Notes: generated from the letters alone by a model not told the origin. A DNA stretch of 64,000 nucleotides from Tubulanus polymorphus (GCF_964204645.1 NC_134036.1:5529600-5593599), one strand, 5' to 3'; shown: positions 48,989 to 63,130, counted from the first letter of the stretch. Made by a program: numbers and translations.

Positions 48989-51020
48989 CCCGATATCATA
49001 TGCGTTAAATTTTAGCAGCTGTGTTAGGAGTATTAAGAATTTTTCGATGTTTCCGAGTTAATTATACTAAACATTTTAAACTATTATCATATATTCTTCA
49101 ATAGCCGTCTTCTAGATAAGAGTGATATCGTTCTCGAATCTTCGAATTCATCGAGACTGCGACGGTCGTCATTTGTGAATGAGTTGAATTTTACAAATCG
49201 CTGGCTTTATTGTTATTGAGAAAAGTCGTCGCTATATAATCATAAAATCTAATGGAATCATATTGAATCAAAAAAGCCGCTGTGAAGATCGTCGTAGTTA
49301 TTTCACAGAGTAGTTGACGTATTCGAAAACGAGAAATTCGCAGAAAACCCAGTTATTTTTGGTGATTTCACGCAGCTTCTTAACGTTGTATTAGATTATG
49401 GCTGGAATATAACAAGGCTCTTTGAATGAGTGAATTCTATGTACACAGTCCATCCTATTTTAAAGCAGTTACTGAGAACAAAAATAAAACCGTGGATCAC
49501 TTGATATTTGTGTAGGAAATCTCGTGCAGGCTTATGTTTGTGCGTCAAAGAAATGTTTCCGAGAATATCTTAACCGGGTATTTATTTCATTAACATTGAC
49601 ATTTTCTTTGATAACGAAATCCAGTTCGAATCCGCAGCAATGAATTTTTAGTACGAATGTGAACTGGCGCGGAAAGTCGGTATCGCTGCTTTGTAACTAC
49701 TTGATTTATTCGTTTCAGAGTCCATATTTCATAATCCTTTCATAAGTGTTGGGGGACTAACAGAAACATGCATTTCGAATAAACTTGTAAACTCTAAGCC
49801 TACATTTATTGAGAACATTAGAGAATACGGTACGATCATTTTTGCCAATTTTCAGAAACTTTTCGACGCTACTTTTCGACGCTGCTTTGCAGCTATGTTT
49901 GTTTTTTTTTTCATTTCCTTTCCCCCATTCTACATAACTGCATGTTCGCGAAATCAATTGTGAATTCAATTTGGTTTCTAAAACAGACAAGTTACTAAAC
50001 ACGATCTTATCACTCCCTATCGCTTCAAAATTCTGAGAACTGCGATGTCGCTATAGAGGAAGGGTCAACGAAGAAGCAGTATTAAACGCTTTATACTCGT
50101 ATGACATAATCGTAACATGCGATACCGGTTCGAGTGCGTCTGAGTGATAGAGGGAATTTGAACAGATAAAACATCTGCATCACTTCACACAATTGTTATT
50201 GATTATGAACTGTCACTCACTCTCCGGTTCTCTCCCTCCCTCTCTATTCCAACGGCAAACTCGTTCATATGCGTGAAGCAGAATTGTAGAATAGGAATAA
50301 ACTTTGCATCGACTTCACTAATGCCCGAAATCTGAGATCTAAACAGTCGCGAAAGGTTTGATAATAATTCATTAATAATTTATTCTATTATCTATGTATA
50401 CAATGTGCTCATTGGCTTTACACCATATCTATTAATAGCAATAAACATTACATCGACTTTTCCAATGCCAGAGATTTGAAATCTACACAGTCGCGAAAGG
50501 TTTTAATAATAATTCAATAATAATTTATTCTGCCTAAAATCCATATACAATATGCGCATTGGCTTAACATCATATATTAAAGGGAACAGCGAAACAGAAA
50601 ATTAAATCGAGTTTTATTAAAAGCTTTGTTAGTTCCAAATAATTCCCTTTATTACACAATATGTTCAACTGTCTATTTAACGCGGAAGGACATAACAGCC
50701 AACAGTAAGGAGCATGGATACACGATCGTCAACCAAAATGTAAATGCAATGCCATCAGAATTAACCTATTCAAAATATCCCCACAAAGCATTGTCGTGAA
50801 AAAAAGTATTCTTGCAATTCCACATCAGCATTAGTCTAATAACACGCCCTTTTAACCGAAGACAAATTCTTTATCTAGTAAAGTCTGAGCCTCATATTTC
50901 AGAAAAGGATTTTGTATCTTAAAGAATTCGTCAGCATTATGACTGTGTTGAGACTAGAAGATACACAATATCCGTGTAAGATGATAACGAGAGAAATCCC
51001 GCAACGAATTCAGCAAAAAC
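48989..51020. other. Upstream region of B4
   Basis: No gene. Inverted promoter-like block at about 50112-50180; two-unit tandem repeat; a short local duplication of TTTTCGACGCT near 49860. Confidence 0.5.
50290..50580. repeat. About 140-bp tandem repeat, two copies (B4 unit)
   Basis: Units start near 50290 and 50434; one unit fewer than in B1-B3. Confidence 0.85.
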
Positions 51021-51220
51021 GTACGGTGGCTGATAAGGGCCAAATGCATTGATTTTTACACGACCTCGATTATTGAAAAATGCAAAACGAAACCTATAGA
51101 GCAAAAACGAATTTTTCAATTTTGCTACCGCGCAAAAACGAACTTTTCGTTTTTGCTAGGGCGCAAAATAATCGAGGTCGTGTGAAAATTATTGTATTTG
51201 GCACTTATCAGCCACCATAC
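51021..51220. mobile_element. Foldback element remnant downstream of MT4
   Basis: Only 200 bp: the left end and part of the interior run straight into the right end (GGGCGCAAAATAATCGAGGTCG), an internal deletion of about 440 bp. Confidence 0.8.
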
Positions 51221-52287
51221 TATTAGCCATCATCAGGCGTACGTTATGTGATTTTCCGGTCGATCTCTTACTCCTTCAACCAAAAAAAAAAACAAAAACA
51301 AAAGAAAAGTTAGTCAAAAGACAAATTATCTCTTTATGACACCAAACGAATTAGGTACACTGACTTCAATTATGGACGAGAGACCATCGCTTGTAATACG
51401 ATTAAGCTACTGTATACTATAATTCAGGGTCGTAATCTCGAATAATAACAAACCTATAATAAGGCCTAATACTCCTTGACAAGTGACACAGTAAACATAC
51501 GACATAGTACGGTTGATTCTAATTTCAAAATTGATTAGGTCAATCTTTTACGACTTAATTCAGAGTTTCAGTAAGTTACTTTTTTCCTCAAGCTAAGCTC
51601 GACTAAGGTCGACTCACGACCCGATTATCTCGTCGTGAGATAAGAGCGGTTTTTAAAACGTGACCGCCGGTTACCGATCAATTCGTTGCATCGTCGTAAT
51701 AGCGCTCAGGTCGACTACGACCCGATCGCCGCAGGCTTACTCTGTCGCTGATTTGCTACGATGGTTTGATCGGGTCGTGTAAAAGCAGAACTGGTTCTAT
51801 CCTCGCGATTCGGCTTATACGACTGGTCTGCGATCAATTCGTCGCGAAGCGCACGGTTCCCGATGAAAATATGGCAGGTCCTTCAGACGAGATGATCGGG
51901 TCGCAAGTCGACCTGAGCTTAGCTTTCTTCTACATACGACTAATCCTGCCATCCAGCAAAATATGAATGCATGTATTATGCGTTTTTTTGTACGTTTGAC
52001 GTTTGTACCGCTATGACCGTCAGCATTTAGCCTCGAGTTTGTCAAATGAATTTCAAGTAAAATGACGCGAATCATGATTAATAAGTAGACTGAGACAACC
52101 TAAGGGGTCCACTAATGCTTAAGCATATCGGTCAGAGTGAGCTGAAAATCAGTGATCCTACACGAGACACGTGGAGTTATACACATTGATATAAGTCGGG
52201 AATTATGAGCGGAAGATATCATTTAAAAGATAGATCCATATGATCACCGCGTACTTCACGATGTATTTCTAATAAATATGTTTATGA
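51221..52287. other. 3' flank of MT4
   Basis: No gene; same content as 16980-18043. Confidence 0.5.
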
Positions 52288-54105
52288 CTAAGATATAATT
52301 TTCAGGTGGACCACAACAGCGGAAGCTGCCATGTGTAACGTGCCATTTTCATCGACTGGAACTTTTCCCATATAAACACCGAGCGCGTCGTCCATGAACT
52401 CGGCTAGTTTCGATTCGGGAATTCGTTTTACGTGCGGTAAAATTGCGCCGAACCATTCTGAAAAAAATAACACGATATGTAATAATAGTAGAACATCCTT
52501 TGTTTCGCTATCATCGAAGTATGGTTAAAATCATTGTCACGGTCCAAATAAGGCCCGGAACAAGTAACTCGAGCTTGATTCGTTCCAATTCGCGGCCCGG
52601 ACCAAATCGTCTCCGTGTGACCGCGCCTGAAGTCTCGCGACGCCAACGGGTCCGGAAAACAAATGAGGGAGGATGTTTTCAGTTATGGTTCACTAACGTT
52701 TTGCAGATTCGCGATCGGAAAATGTGTAATCACGAGTTGTGATTTCACAACGTTTAACAGCGAACCCCAATGATTCAGCCATTCGGCGATATCCACTGAC
52801 TATATCCGGAGACCTCCATTCGCTGTATTCCTCCCAGCTCGGCTCCAACGACCAGTCCGGTGTAAATCCCTACAGAAAAATAACTCGTCATTAGATCTGA
52901 CTATAGAATTAAAAACCTTTCAAAAATGAATGTCCTTATAAGGTAATGCATCATTCGAAAGATAAAATTGCTCTATCAACATTTTTTATAGCATATTTAA
53001 ATCGTAAATCGGTCGAACGGTTAAGCTGCTAGCTTTGGAGAGAACCGTCATTATCAACATAATCTGCACTCAGATGGTTACAACATTTCACACTGATGAA
53101 TGAGTCATACCTGGAAATACGGAGACCATTTTTCCAATTTGTCTACATCGCACATGTGAACCATCATTGATGACGTAATCAGCACGAGGACGACTTCCCC
53201 GTTAACGGAGAGTAGACGTTTTATATTTTCCAAGTTCTTATATTGATTCGGAGTCCAGTGAAGAACCATGAACGACGTGACCAAGTCGAATTTCCGTCGC
53301 CAGTTCGCTCCGTACGAGTCGGGATCGGTCAAGTCGGCGACCAGGTATTCGATTTTAGGATTCGGATTTTTCGAACGGGCGAAATCGACCATAGATTCGT
53401 ACTGGAATGCGATAGTAAAACAAACTATATAGATAAATAAACGCGATGTTTTTTTTCAATCCAGAATCAAATTCATTTTTCATTCATTGCTCGCGCATTT
53501 AGCAGGTCGGCCATTTTATGGTACAGCAAACATATAGCGAACATGCACACAAATTTTACCTCCCGTATAGAGACCACGGTGGGATCCCGGTTTGGCCATT
53601 GGCCGAAATCCCTGAGTTAGCTGATGTTTCCTTGTAACAACCAAAAGATTTATTCTTTGAATCGGAGAAATATCTAGGCCCGAAATATTACAATCCATTT
53701 ATTTGAATGATGTAAGGCAAAGTGATACAATATAGCACTCTAGCTGAATTCCCTGCGTTTAGCAGGTTTTGGTTAAGTTTGTTAAATTTGTCAAACCTGT
53801 GTCAATGCTGATTGGGCTAACGAAGGGTAACCTCTGAGCTGATGAACGATGCAGCTATGATATAACCCCCCCCCCCCCCCCATCTGACCAACAAAGCAGA
53901 CTGTATTTACCTTATCAAAAGCGGTAAGATGTTCGACGTTGTCCAATTTACTCAGTATGGTATTAGTGACTTCACCGCTACCGCAGCCTATATCCAATAC
54001 ATTACTGTAACCACCCGGCTTGAAATCAATGGTCGATAAAATATTAGCGGCCCAATTTCTGTTGCCGTAGCTAGCATTCGAATAAAGTTCCGCGTTCGGA
54101 TTCAT
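52288..54105 (-). CDS. MT4: JHAMT-like SAM-dependent methyltransferase, four exons
   Basis: Exons 53911..54105, 53111..53401, 52698..52869 and 52288..52457; 275 residues, frame and splice sites intact. It carries more replacements than its sisters: Asp13 to Tyr beside the N-terminal substrate-side helix, Asp98 to Asn, and Gln272 to Lys near the C-terminus. SAM motifs are unchanged. It may be functionally altered, but nothing shows that it is dead. Confidence 0.87.
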
Positions 54106-55426
54106 TCTGTATCTTCCGCAAGCAAGAACTTTAGATTGAATTAGATCGAGCGAAAATGTTCGAGATCTCGCGGAAGTGAAGAACAGAACCGCGATTACGA
54201 GTAAGAGTTTATGCGGGCGGTTTTGTGATTTTTTACGTTCTCTATAGAGAGCCGCTTTCAAAACGGATAGCGGCAATATAACGTAAGTTTCTATTGCGGT
54301 CAGGGAATAAAAAGAAGCGTTTGAATCGAAATGTCAACATAACTCTATTGCTTTTCTTTCAAGAGGAAAGACTTGTCGCTTTTTCGTCGTTATTAGATCA
54401 TAAAATAAAGATTTTTTCGTCGTTATTAGATCATAAAATAAAGATGACGGTCCCGACGTCGAAATTGAGAGGACACCACCAAACGTATACGACGAAGAAT
54501 CGATTTTATCGATTGAAATATAAGTCAATAAACGTCTAGACTATTTCTTGAACGTCGAACAACGTGAATGTATCATAACTATCGTTATACAACCCACGTC
54601 CGTGTAAACTCTACCAGTGTTCTGTGTTGGGTTTCCATACGCGAAACGATACTTGCTCCTCGAAAAGACCTCGAAAAAACCATAGTTATTAAAACTGTTA
54701 GTGATTATTGACTCAATTTTGAATCATCTGTATGCGAGCAATTCTCTACGCAATTTACGAAATGGCTCATGGAGTATCAGTCAAAACGCCAAACGCCAAA
54801 CGCCAAACCCCAAACCAGGCCTACCGTCCGAGTTTTACTTCGTTATCGAGGGCTTTTTCCAATCGAATCGAAGAGGTTGGCCTCTAGGACTGTTGTACTT
54901 ATCTTGTGAAATGTGAACAGTTCTTTCTTACAGTAGTGTCTTTTTCACGGTCAGTCTATGTTTTAGTAAATACTCGATTGATGCGCACTCTGTATTAACC
55001 TCTCGTTTAGGTAACGAAAACAATTGAGAAAATTCCAATTTCATTTCAATTCCAATTTTATCTATTTGAACACATGCGTCAGCTCGAAGATATGTACTTG
55101 AAGACAGTGGTATTTTTCTTTGTAAAAAGCATATATTCCGTGTATAGTTCTATTTCGTTGTATTGTTTATCATACAATCTCTCATGATTTCGAATTGAAA
55201 ATACCTCTTGAAGTTAATAATTCACTCTGAATACCCCCGGTGTATACCCCTCGTGTCGAATTGAAAGACTTCGAAATTAATTTCAACTTTAATTTCTCTA
55301 ACGATAGAGGGTGCGTCGATCTCCGTTCACCTAGAAATAGATAATCGTCGTTCGCGTCGAATAAAAAACCGAAAAGGGAGAAACGAAACGAAAAGATGTC
55401 AAACATTTTTTTTTCTAGGTTTTAAG
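54106..55426. other. Intergenic: 5' flank of MT4 and 3' flank of C2
   Basis: No gene. Carries the 33-bp direct duplication (54380-54445), the CGCCAAA heptamer run near 54785-54810 and one ATGCGTCAGCTCGAAG box near 55074, as in the C1 unit. Confidence 0.55.
54380..54445. repeat. 33-bp direct duplication in the MT4 upstream region
   Basis: Same duplication as at 20128-20193. Confidence 0.9.
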
Positions 55427-56020
55427 TCACCAGGAACACATTGGACAGTATTGTTTGAAACAGTTGTTCATGCATTCTGTCGGGCCACGAATACAGTGAT
55501 AGCAGTCACTCATTTCACAGTGTGTACAGATCAATAGAAGCCCCAAGTTAGCGTGAGTATAAGCAGTGACCATCAGCAAAACTAAAACTACCAGATACTG
55601 AAAATCATAGAAATCATCGAGTGCTGTACATTTTCTGAGTGAAACATATTACTCATACAAAACATCGATCCAAAAATGTCTCAATTTATACACGTATGAA
55701 TGTAGAAACAGGAACGGATAGAGGCGACGACGGGCACATGAGGATTCTACCCGTAGGAGGTAACGGTCCACTAGGCGTCTCAGTTGTGGATGGTAGATCA
55801 TCAACTACTGCGGCAACAATGCTTTTACTCGCGGCCGAAAATAGGATTCACCAGGTATCGCCAGTGAGCAGTAGGCCATCAACTGCGGCAGTAACGGCAG
55901 CTTCGGAACGAGACGCGATACGATTCACCAGTCGTCGCTAGTACAACATCAATTACTCTGGAGATGTTACAATTTTACAACAGATCTATCATAACGTTAA
56001 TACATTACCGTTGAAGACAT
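55427..56020 (-). CDS. Peptide C2: family C
   Basis: Exons 56009..56020 and 55427..55597; 60 residues, predicted protein identical to C1. One silent change is visible in the Gly-Pro codons. Confidence 0.78.
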
Positions 56021-56255
56021 TTTCCACCGATTCTTTCAGGTCTCAGCTCAAACGTGTTTGTGAAGTCTACAAATTCCTTCTGACAACCGCGTCTACGTGT
56101 ACAACGATGCTACCAAACGATAGCGGTTTATATAGAGAGACATAATATTTTAATCGAACTATTGAAATCATGCAGACGTTTCAATAGGTTTCAATTCTCT
56201 TTGTCTCTATCACTCAGACGCACTCGAATCGGTATCGTATATCACCATCAACCGA
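56021..56255 (-). promoter_or_regulatory. Promoter of peptide C2
   Basis: TATAAA on the minus strand at plus 56127-56132, 107 nt upstream of the ATG, with the conserved block at about 56173-56250. Confidence 0.6.
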
Positions 56256-58269
56256 TATCGTACGCATCAATTTTTAGCAGCTGTGTTAGGAGTATTAAGA
56301 ATTTCCCGATGTTTCTGAGTTGAATATACTAAGCATTTTAAACTATTTTCACATATTCTTCAATAGCCGTCTTCTAGATAAGAGTGATATCGTTCTCGAA
56401 TCTTCGAATTCATCGAGACTGCGACGGTCGTCATTTGTAAATGAGTTGAATTTTACAAATAGCTGGCTTTATTGATAATGAGAAAAGTCGTCGCTATATA
56501 ATCATAAAATCTAATGGAATCATATTGAATCAAAAAAGCCACTGTGAAGATCGTCGTAGTTATTTCACAGAGTAGTTGACGTATTCGAAAACGAGAAATT
56601 CGCAGAAAACCCAGTTATTTTTGGTGATTTCACGCAGCTTCTTAACGTTGTATTAGATTATGGCTGGAATATAACAAGGCTCTTTGAACGAGTGAATTCT
56701 ATGTACACAGTCCATCCTATTTTAAAGCAGTTACTGAGAACAGAAATAAAACCGTGGATCACTTGATATTTGTGTAGGAAATCTCGTGCAGGCTTATGTT
56801 TGTGCGTCAAAGAAATGTTTCCGAGAATATCTTAACCGGGTATTTATTTCATTAACATTGACATTTTCTTTGATAACGAAATCCAGTTCGAATCCGCAGC
56901 AATGAATTTTTAGTGCGAATGTGAACTGGCGCGGAAAGTCGGCATCGCTGCTTTGTAACTACTTGATTTCTTCGTTTTAGAGTCCATATTTCATAATCCT
57001 TTCATAAGTGTTAGGGAACTAACAGTAACATGCATTTCGAATAAACTTGTAAACTCTAAGCCTACATTTATTGAGAACATTAGAGAATACGGTACGATCA
57101 TTTTTGCCAATTTTCAGAAACTTTTCGACGCTGCTTTGCAGCTATATTTCTTTTTTCATTTCCTTTCCTCCATTCTACATAACTGCATGTTCGCGAAATC
57201 AATTGTGAATTCAATTTGGATTCTAAAACTGACAAGTTACTAATCACGATCTTTTCGCTCGCTATAGCTTCAACATTCTGAGAACCGCGATGTCGCTATA
57301 GAGGAAGAGTCAACGAAGAAGCAGTAAGTAGAAAACGCTTTATACTCGTATGACATAATCGTAACATGCGATACCGGTTCGAGTGCGTCTGAGTGATAGA
57401 GGGAATTTGAACAGATAAAACATCTGCATCACTTCACACAATTGTTATTGATTATGAACTGTCACTCACTCTCCGGTTCTCTCCCTCCCTCTCTATTCCA
57501 ACGGCAAACTCGTTCATATGCGTGAAGCAGAATAGTAGAATAGGAATAAACATTACATCGACTTCACTAATGCCCGAAATCTGAGATCTAAACAGTCGCG
57601 AAAGGTTTGATAATAATTCATTAATAATTTATTCCATTATCTATTTATACAATGTGCTCATTGGCTTTACACCATATCTATTAATAGCAATAAACATTAC
57701 ATCGACTTTTCCAATGCCAGAGATTTGAAATCTACACAGTCGCGAAAGGTTTTAATAATAATTCAATAATAATTTATTCTGCCTAAAATCCATATACAAT
57801 ATGCGCATTGGCTTAACATCATATATTAAGGGGAACAGCGAAACAGAAAATTAAAACGAGTTTTATTAAAAGCTTTGATAGTTCCAAATAATTCCCTTTA
57901 TTACACAATATGTTCAACTGTCTATTTACCGCGGAAGGACATAACAGCCAACAGTAAGGAGCATGGATACACGATCGTCAACCAAAATGTAAATGCAATG
58001 CTATCAGAATTAACCTATTCAAAATATCCCCACAAAGCATTGTCGTGAAAAAAAGTATTCTTGCAATTCCACATCAGCATTAGTCTAATAACACGCCCTT
58101 TTAACCGAAGACAAATTCTTTATCTAGTAAAGTCTGAGCCTCATATTTCAGAAAAGGATTTTGTATCTTAAAGAATTCGTCAGTATTATGACTGTGTTGA
58201 GAATAGAAGATACACAATATCCGTGTAAGATGATAACGAGAGAAATCCCGCAACGAATTCAGCAAAAAC
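56256..58269. other. Upstream region of C2
   Basis: No gene. Inverted promoter-like block at about 57361-57427, two-unit tandem repeat, lead-in to the foldback element. Confidence 0.5.
57539..57830. repeat. About 140-bp tandem repeat, two copies (C2 unit)
   Basis: Units start near 57539 and 57683. Confidence 0.85.
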
Positions 58270-58912
58270 GTACGGTGGCTGATAAGGGCCAAATGCATTG
58301 ATTTTTACACGACCTCGATTATAGAAAAATGCAAAACGAAACCTATAGAGCAAAAACGAATTTTTCAATTTTGCTACCGCGCAAAAACGAACTTTTCGTT
58401 TTTGCTAGGGCGCAAAAACGAAATATTATAGCGCAAAAACGAAAACATTTGTTTTTGCTTCATGATTTTTCGTTTTTGCTCCATAATATTCGTTTTTGCG
58501 CCCTAGCAAAAACGAACTTTCGTATTTGCTCTATTGAATTATTTTTCATATGACCTTGATTATAGAAAAATGCAAAATGAAAATCCATAAAGCAAAAATG
58601 GTTCGTTTTTGCCGGACTTGACTGCGCAAAAACGAAAAATCATGGAGCAAAAACGAATATTTTCGTTTTTGCTCTATAATATTTCCTTTTTGCGCGGTAG
58701 CGAAACGAAAGTTCGTTTTTGCTACGGTGCAAAAACGAATTTTATGGCGCAAAAAACATGAAATCATAATATTTCGTTTTGTGCGGTAAAATTAGTTTTT
58801 GCGCCCTAACAGAGCGAAGAGTTCGTTTTTGCTCTATAAGTTTCGTTTTGTGTTTTTCTATAATCGAGGTCGTGTGAAAATTATTGTATTTGGCACTTAT
58901 CAGCCACCGTAC
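58270..58912. mobile_element. Complete foldback element downstream of MT5
   Basis: 643 bp, ends GTACGGTGG and CCACCGTAC. It is the most regular copy of the alternating GCAAAAACGAA / TTCGTTTTTGC interior. Confidence 0.82.
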
Positions 58913-59981
58913 TATTAGCCATCATCAGGCGTACGTAATGTGATTTTCCGGTCGATCTCTTACTCCTTCAACCAAACAAAAAACAAAAACAAAAGAAAAG
59001 TTAGTCAAAAGACAAATTATCTCTTTATGACACCAAACGAATTAGGTACACTGACTTCAATTATGGACGAGAGACCATCGCTTGTAATACGATTAAGCTA
59101 CTGTATACTTTAATTCAGGGTCGTAATCTCGAATAACAATAATAATAACAAACCTATAATAAGGCCTAATACTCCTTGACAAGTGACACAGTAAACATAC
59201 GACATACGGTTGATTCTAATTTCAAAATTGATTAGGTCAATCTTTTACGACTTAATTCAGAGTTTTATTAAGTTACTTTTTTCCTCAAGCTAAGCTCGAC
59301 TAAGATCGACTCACGACCCGATTATCTCGTCGTGAGATAAGAGCGGTTTTTAAAACGTGACCGCCGGTTACCGATCAATTCGTTGCATCGTCGTAATAGC
59401 GCTCAGGTCGACTACGACCCGATCGCCGCAGGCTTACTCTGTCGCTGATTTGCTACGATGGTTTGATCGGGTCGTGTAAAAGCAGAACTGGTTCTATCCT
59501 CGCGATTCGGCTTATACGACTGGTCTGCGATCAATTCGTCGCGAAGCGCACGGTTCCCGATGAAAATATGGCAGGTCCTTCAGACGAGATGATCGGGTCG
59601 CAAGTCGACCTGAGCTTAGCTTTCTTCTACATACGATTAATCCTGCCATCCAGCAAAATATGAACGCATGTATTATGCGTTTTTTTGTACGTTTGACGTT
59701 TGTACCGCTATGACCGTCAGCATTTAGCCTTTGAGTTTGTCAAATGAATTTCAAGTAAAATGATGCGAATCATGATTAATAAGTAGACTGAGACAACCTA
59801 AGGGGTCCACTAATGCTAAGCATATCGGTCAGAGTGAGCTGAAAATCAGTGATCCTACACGAGACACGTGGAGTTATACACATTGATATAAGTCGGGAAT
59901 TATGAGCGGAAGATATCATTTAAAAGATAGATCCATATGATCACCGCGTACTTCACGATATATTTCCAATAAATATGTTTA
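58913..59981. other. 3' flank of MT5
   Basis: No gene; same content as 16980-18043, with an extra AATAACAAT insertion near 59134. Confidence 0.5.
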
Positions 59982-61793
59982 TCACTCAGATATGATTTGC
60001 AGGTGGACCACAACAGCGGAAGCTGCCATGTGTAACGTGCCATTTTCATCGACTGGAACTTTTCCCATATAAACACCGAGCGCGTCGTCCATGAACTCGG
60101 CTAGTTTCGATTCGGGAATTCGTTTTACGTGCGGTAAAATTGCGCCGAACCATTCTGAAAAAAATAACACGATATGTAATAATAGTAGAACGTTCTTTGT
60201 TTCGCTATCATCGAAGTATGGTTAAAATCATTGTCACGGTCCAAATAAGGCCCGGAACAATTAACTCGAGCTTGATTCGTTCCAATTCGCGGCCCGGACC
60301 AAATCGTCTCCGTGTGACCGCGCCTGAAGTCTCGCGACGCCAACGGGTCCGGAAAACAAATGAGGGAGGATGTTTTCAGTTATGGTTCACTAACGTTTTG
60401 CAGATTCGCGATCGGAAAATGTGTAATCACGAGTTGTGATTTCACAACGTTTAACAGCGAACCCCAATGATTCAGCCATTCGGCGATATCCACTGACTAT
60501 ATCCGGAGACCTCCATTCACTGTATTCCTCCCAGCTCGGCTCCAACGACCAGTCCGGTGTAAATCCCTACAGAAAAATAACTCGTCATTAGATCTGACTA
60601 TGAAATTAAAAACCTTTCAAAAATGAATGTCCTTATAAGGTAATGCATCATTCGAAAGATAAAATTGCTCTATCAACATTTTTTATAGCATATTTAAATC
60701 GTAAATCGGTCGAACGGTTAAGCTGCTAGCTTTGGAGAGAACCGTCATTATCAACATAATCTGCACTCAGATGGTTACAACATTTCGCACTGATGAATGA
60801 GTCATACCTGGAAATACGGAGACCATTTTTCCAATTTGTCTACATCGCACATGTGAACCATCATTGATGACGTAATCAGCACGAGGACGACTTCCCCGTT
60901 AACGGAGAGTAGACGTTTTATATTTTCCAAGTTCTTATATTGATTCGGAGTCCAGTGAAGAACCATGAACGACGTGACCAAGTCGAATTTCCGTCGCCAG
61001 TCCGCTCCGTACGAGTCGGGATCGGTCAAGTCGGCGACCAGGTATTCGATTTTAGGATTCGGATTTTTCGAACGGGCGAAATCGACCATAGATTCGTACT
61101 GGAATGCGATAGTGAAACAAACTATATAGATAAATAAACGCGATGTTTTTTTCCAATCCAGAATCAAATTCATTTTTCATTCATTGCTCGCGCATTTAGC
61201 AGGTCGGCCATTTTATGGTACAGCAAACATACAGCAAACATGCACACAAATTTTACCTCCCGTATAGAGACCACGGTGGGATCCCGGTTTGGCCATTGGC
61301 CGAAATCCCTGAGTTAGCTGATGTTTCCTTGTTACAACCAAAAGATTAATTTTTTGAATCGGAGAAATATCTAGGCCCGAAATATTACAATCCATTTATT
61401 TGAATGATGTAAGGCAAAGTGATACAATATAGCACTCTAGCTGAATTCCCTGCGTTTAGCAGGTTTTGGTTTGTCAAATTTGTCAAACCTGTGTCAATGC
61501 TGATTGGGCTAACGAAGGGTAACCTCTGAGCTGATGAACGATGCAGCTATGATATAACCCCCCCCCCCCATCTGACCAACAAAGCAGACTGTATTTACCT
61601 TATCAAAAGCGGTAAGATGTTCGACGTTGTCCAATTTACTCAGTATGGTATTAGTGACTTCACCGCTACCACAGCCTATATCCAATACATTACTGTAACC
61701 ACCCGGCTTGAAATCAATGGTCGATAAAATATTAGCGGCCCAATTTCTGTTGCCGTCGCTAGCATTCGAATAAAGTTCCGCGTTCGGATTCAT
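59982..61793 (-). CDS. MT5: JHAMT-like SAM-dependent methyltransferase, four exons
   Basis: Exons 61599..61793, 60808..61098, 60395..60566 and 59982..60154; 276 residues. A change in the old stop codon (TAA to GAG) adds one Glu before the next stop TGA. Ile22, Gly250, Gly258; SAM motifs intact. Confidence 0.88.
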
Positions 61794-63130
61794 TCTGTAT
61801 CTTCCGCAAGCAAGAACTTTAGATTGAATTAGATCGAGCGAAAATGTTCGAGATCTCGCGGAAGTGTAGAACAGAACCGCGATTACGAGTAAGAGTTTAT
61901 GCGGGCGGTTTTGTGATTTTTTACGTTCTCTATAGAGAGCCGCTTTCAAAACGGATCGTGGCAATATAACGTAAGTTTCTATTGCGGTCAGGGAATAAAA
62001 AGTAGCGTTTGAATCGAAATGTCAACATAACTCTATTGATTTCCTTTCAAGAGGAAAGACTTGTCGCTTGTCTATTGAAACCATTCTTTAGAGATTTATT
62101 CGGCGTTATTAGGTAAAAAAAAAAAACATGACTGATATAATCTCGGAATTGGGACGAGCAAACGTATAAGACGAAGAATCGATTTTATCGATTAGAATAT
62201 AGGTCAATAAATGTCTAGACAAATTCTTGAACGTCTAGCAACGTGAAAATATTATCACTATATCGCTATAAGCACGCGTCGGTGTGAACCGATGTACTCC
62301 TCTGGATTTGCATACGCGAAACACTACTTGCTCCTCGAAATCTAAAAAGAATGACAGTTATAGAAACTACAAAAGAATACTGACGTTTTGACTCAATTCT
62401 ATGCGAAAAAAAAATAGTCCTACCGTCGGTGTTTTACTCCGTAATCGAGGGATTTAATTTTCAATCGAATTATAGAAATTCGATTTAATTTCGATGCGCT
62501 TATAACGATGACGTAGTACACAGCGACTCACACAGAACCCGCAGACAACGCGGACTGGAGATCGATGTGTGTAAACATTATTGTAACGGTTTTTAAGGCG
62601 ACACAAATAGGACGCGAACAAAACGAATGCACGCCTATTTGAACAGAGCTTACATTATGCAAACTAATGCAAATCCTGTAGAATAGATGAGGCGATGATA
62701 TGCGTCAGCTCGAAATCAGTTCTCGGTAAATACATTTCATATGCGTCAGCTCGAAAATATTCATCTTTTTCCTGCATTCGCACTGGTCGGCCGTACTTTC
62801 TCGAAAACCTTTCTATTTTCCTTGTAAAAGACATAAAATCCGTTTATAGTTCTTTTTCGTTCTATTGTGTATCTGAAAGTCTCTTATGATGTCGATTTGA
62901 AAATAGACTTCTTGAAGTAAATACTTGACTTTCTATAAACCTCGTCTCGAATTGATAGAATTACAATTTCATTAAAAATTTAGATTTCTCCTATAAAAAG
63001 GGGCGCATCGATCTATCTCGATCTATCCAAAAATGGGAGAAACGGAACGATAAAAAGATGTTAAACATTTTTCTTTTGTTTTTATTTGAAGTAACCAGGA
63101 TTAAACTAGATAGATTGGTGTATCGATTTT
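61794..63130. other. Intergenic: 5' flank of MT5 and 3' flank of A4
   Basis: No gene. Same as 42093-43432, with two ATGCGTCAGCTCGAAA boxes (about 62699 and 62741). Confidence 0.55.
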
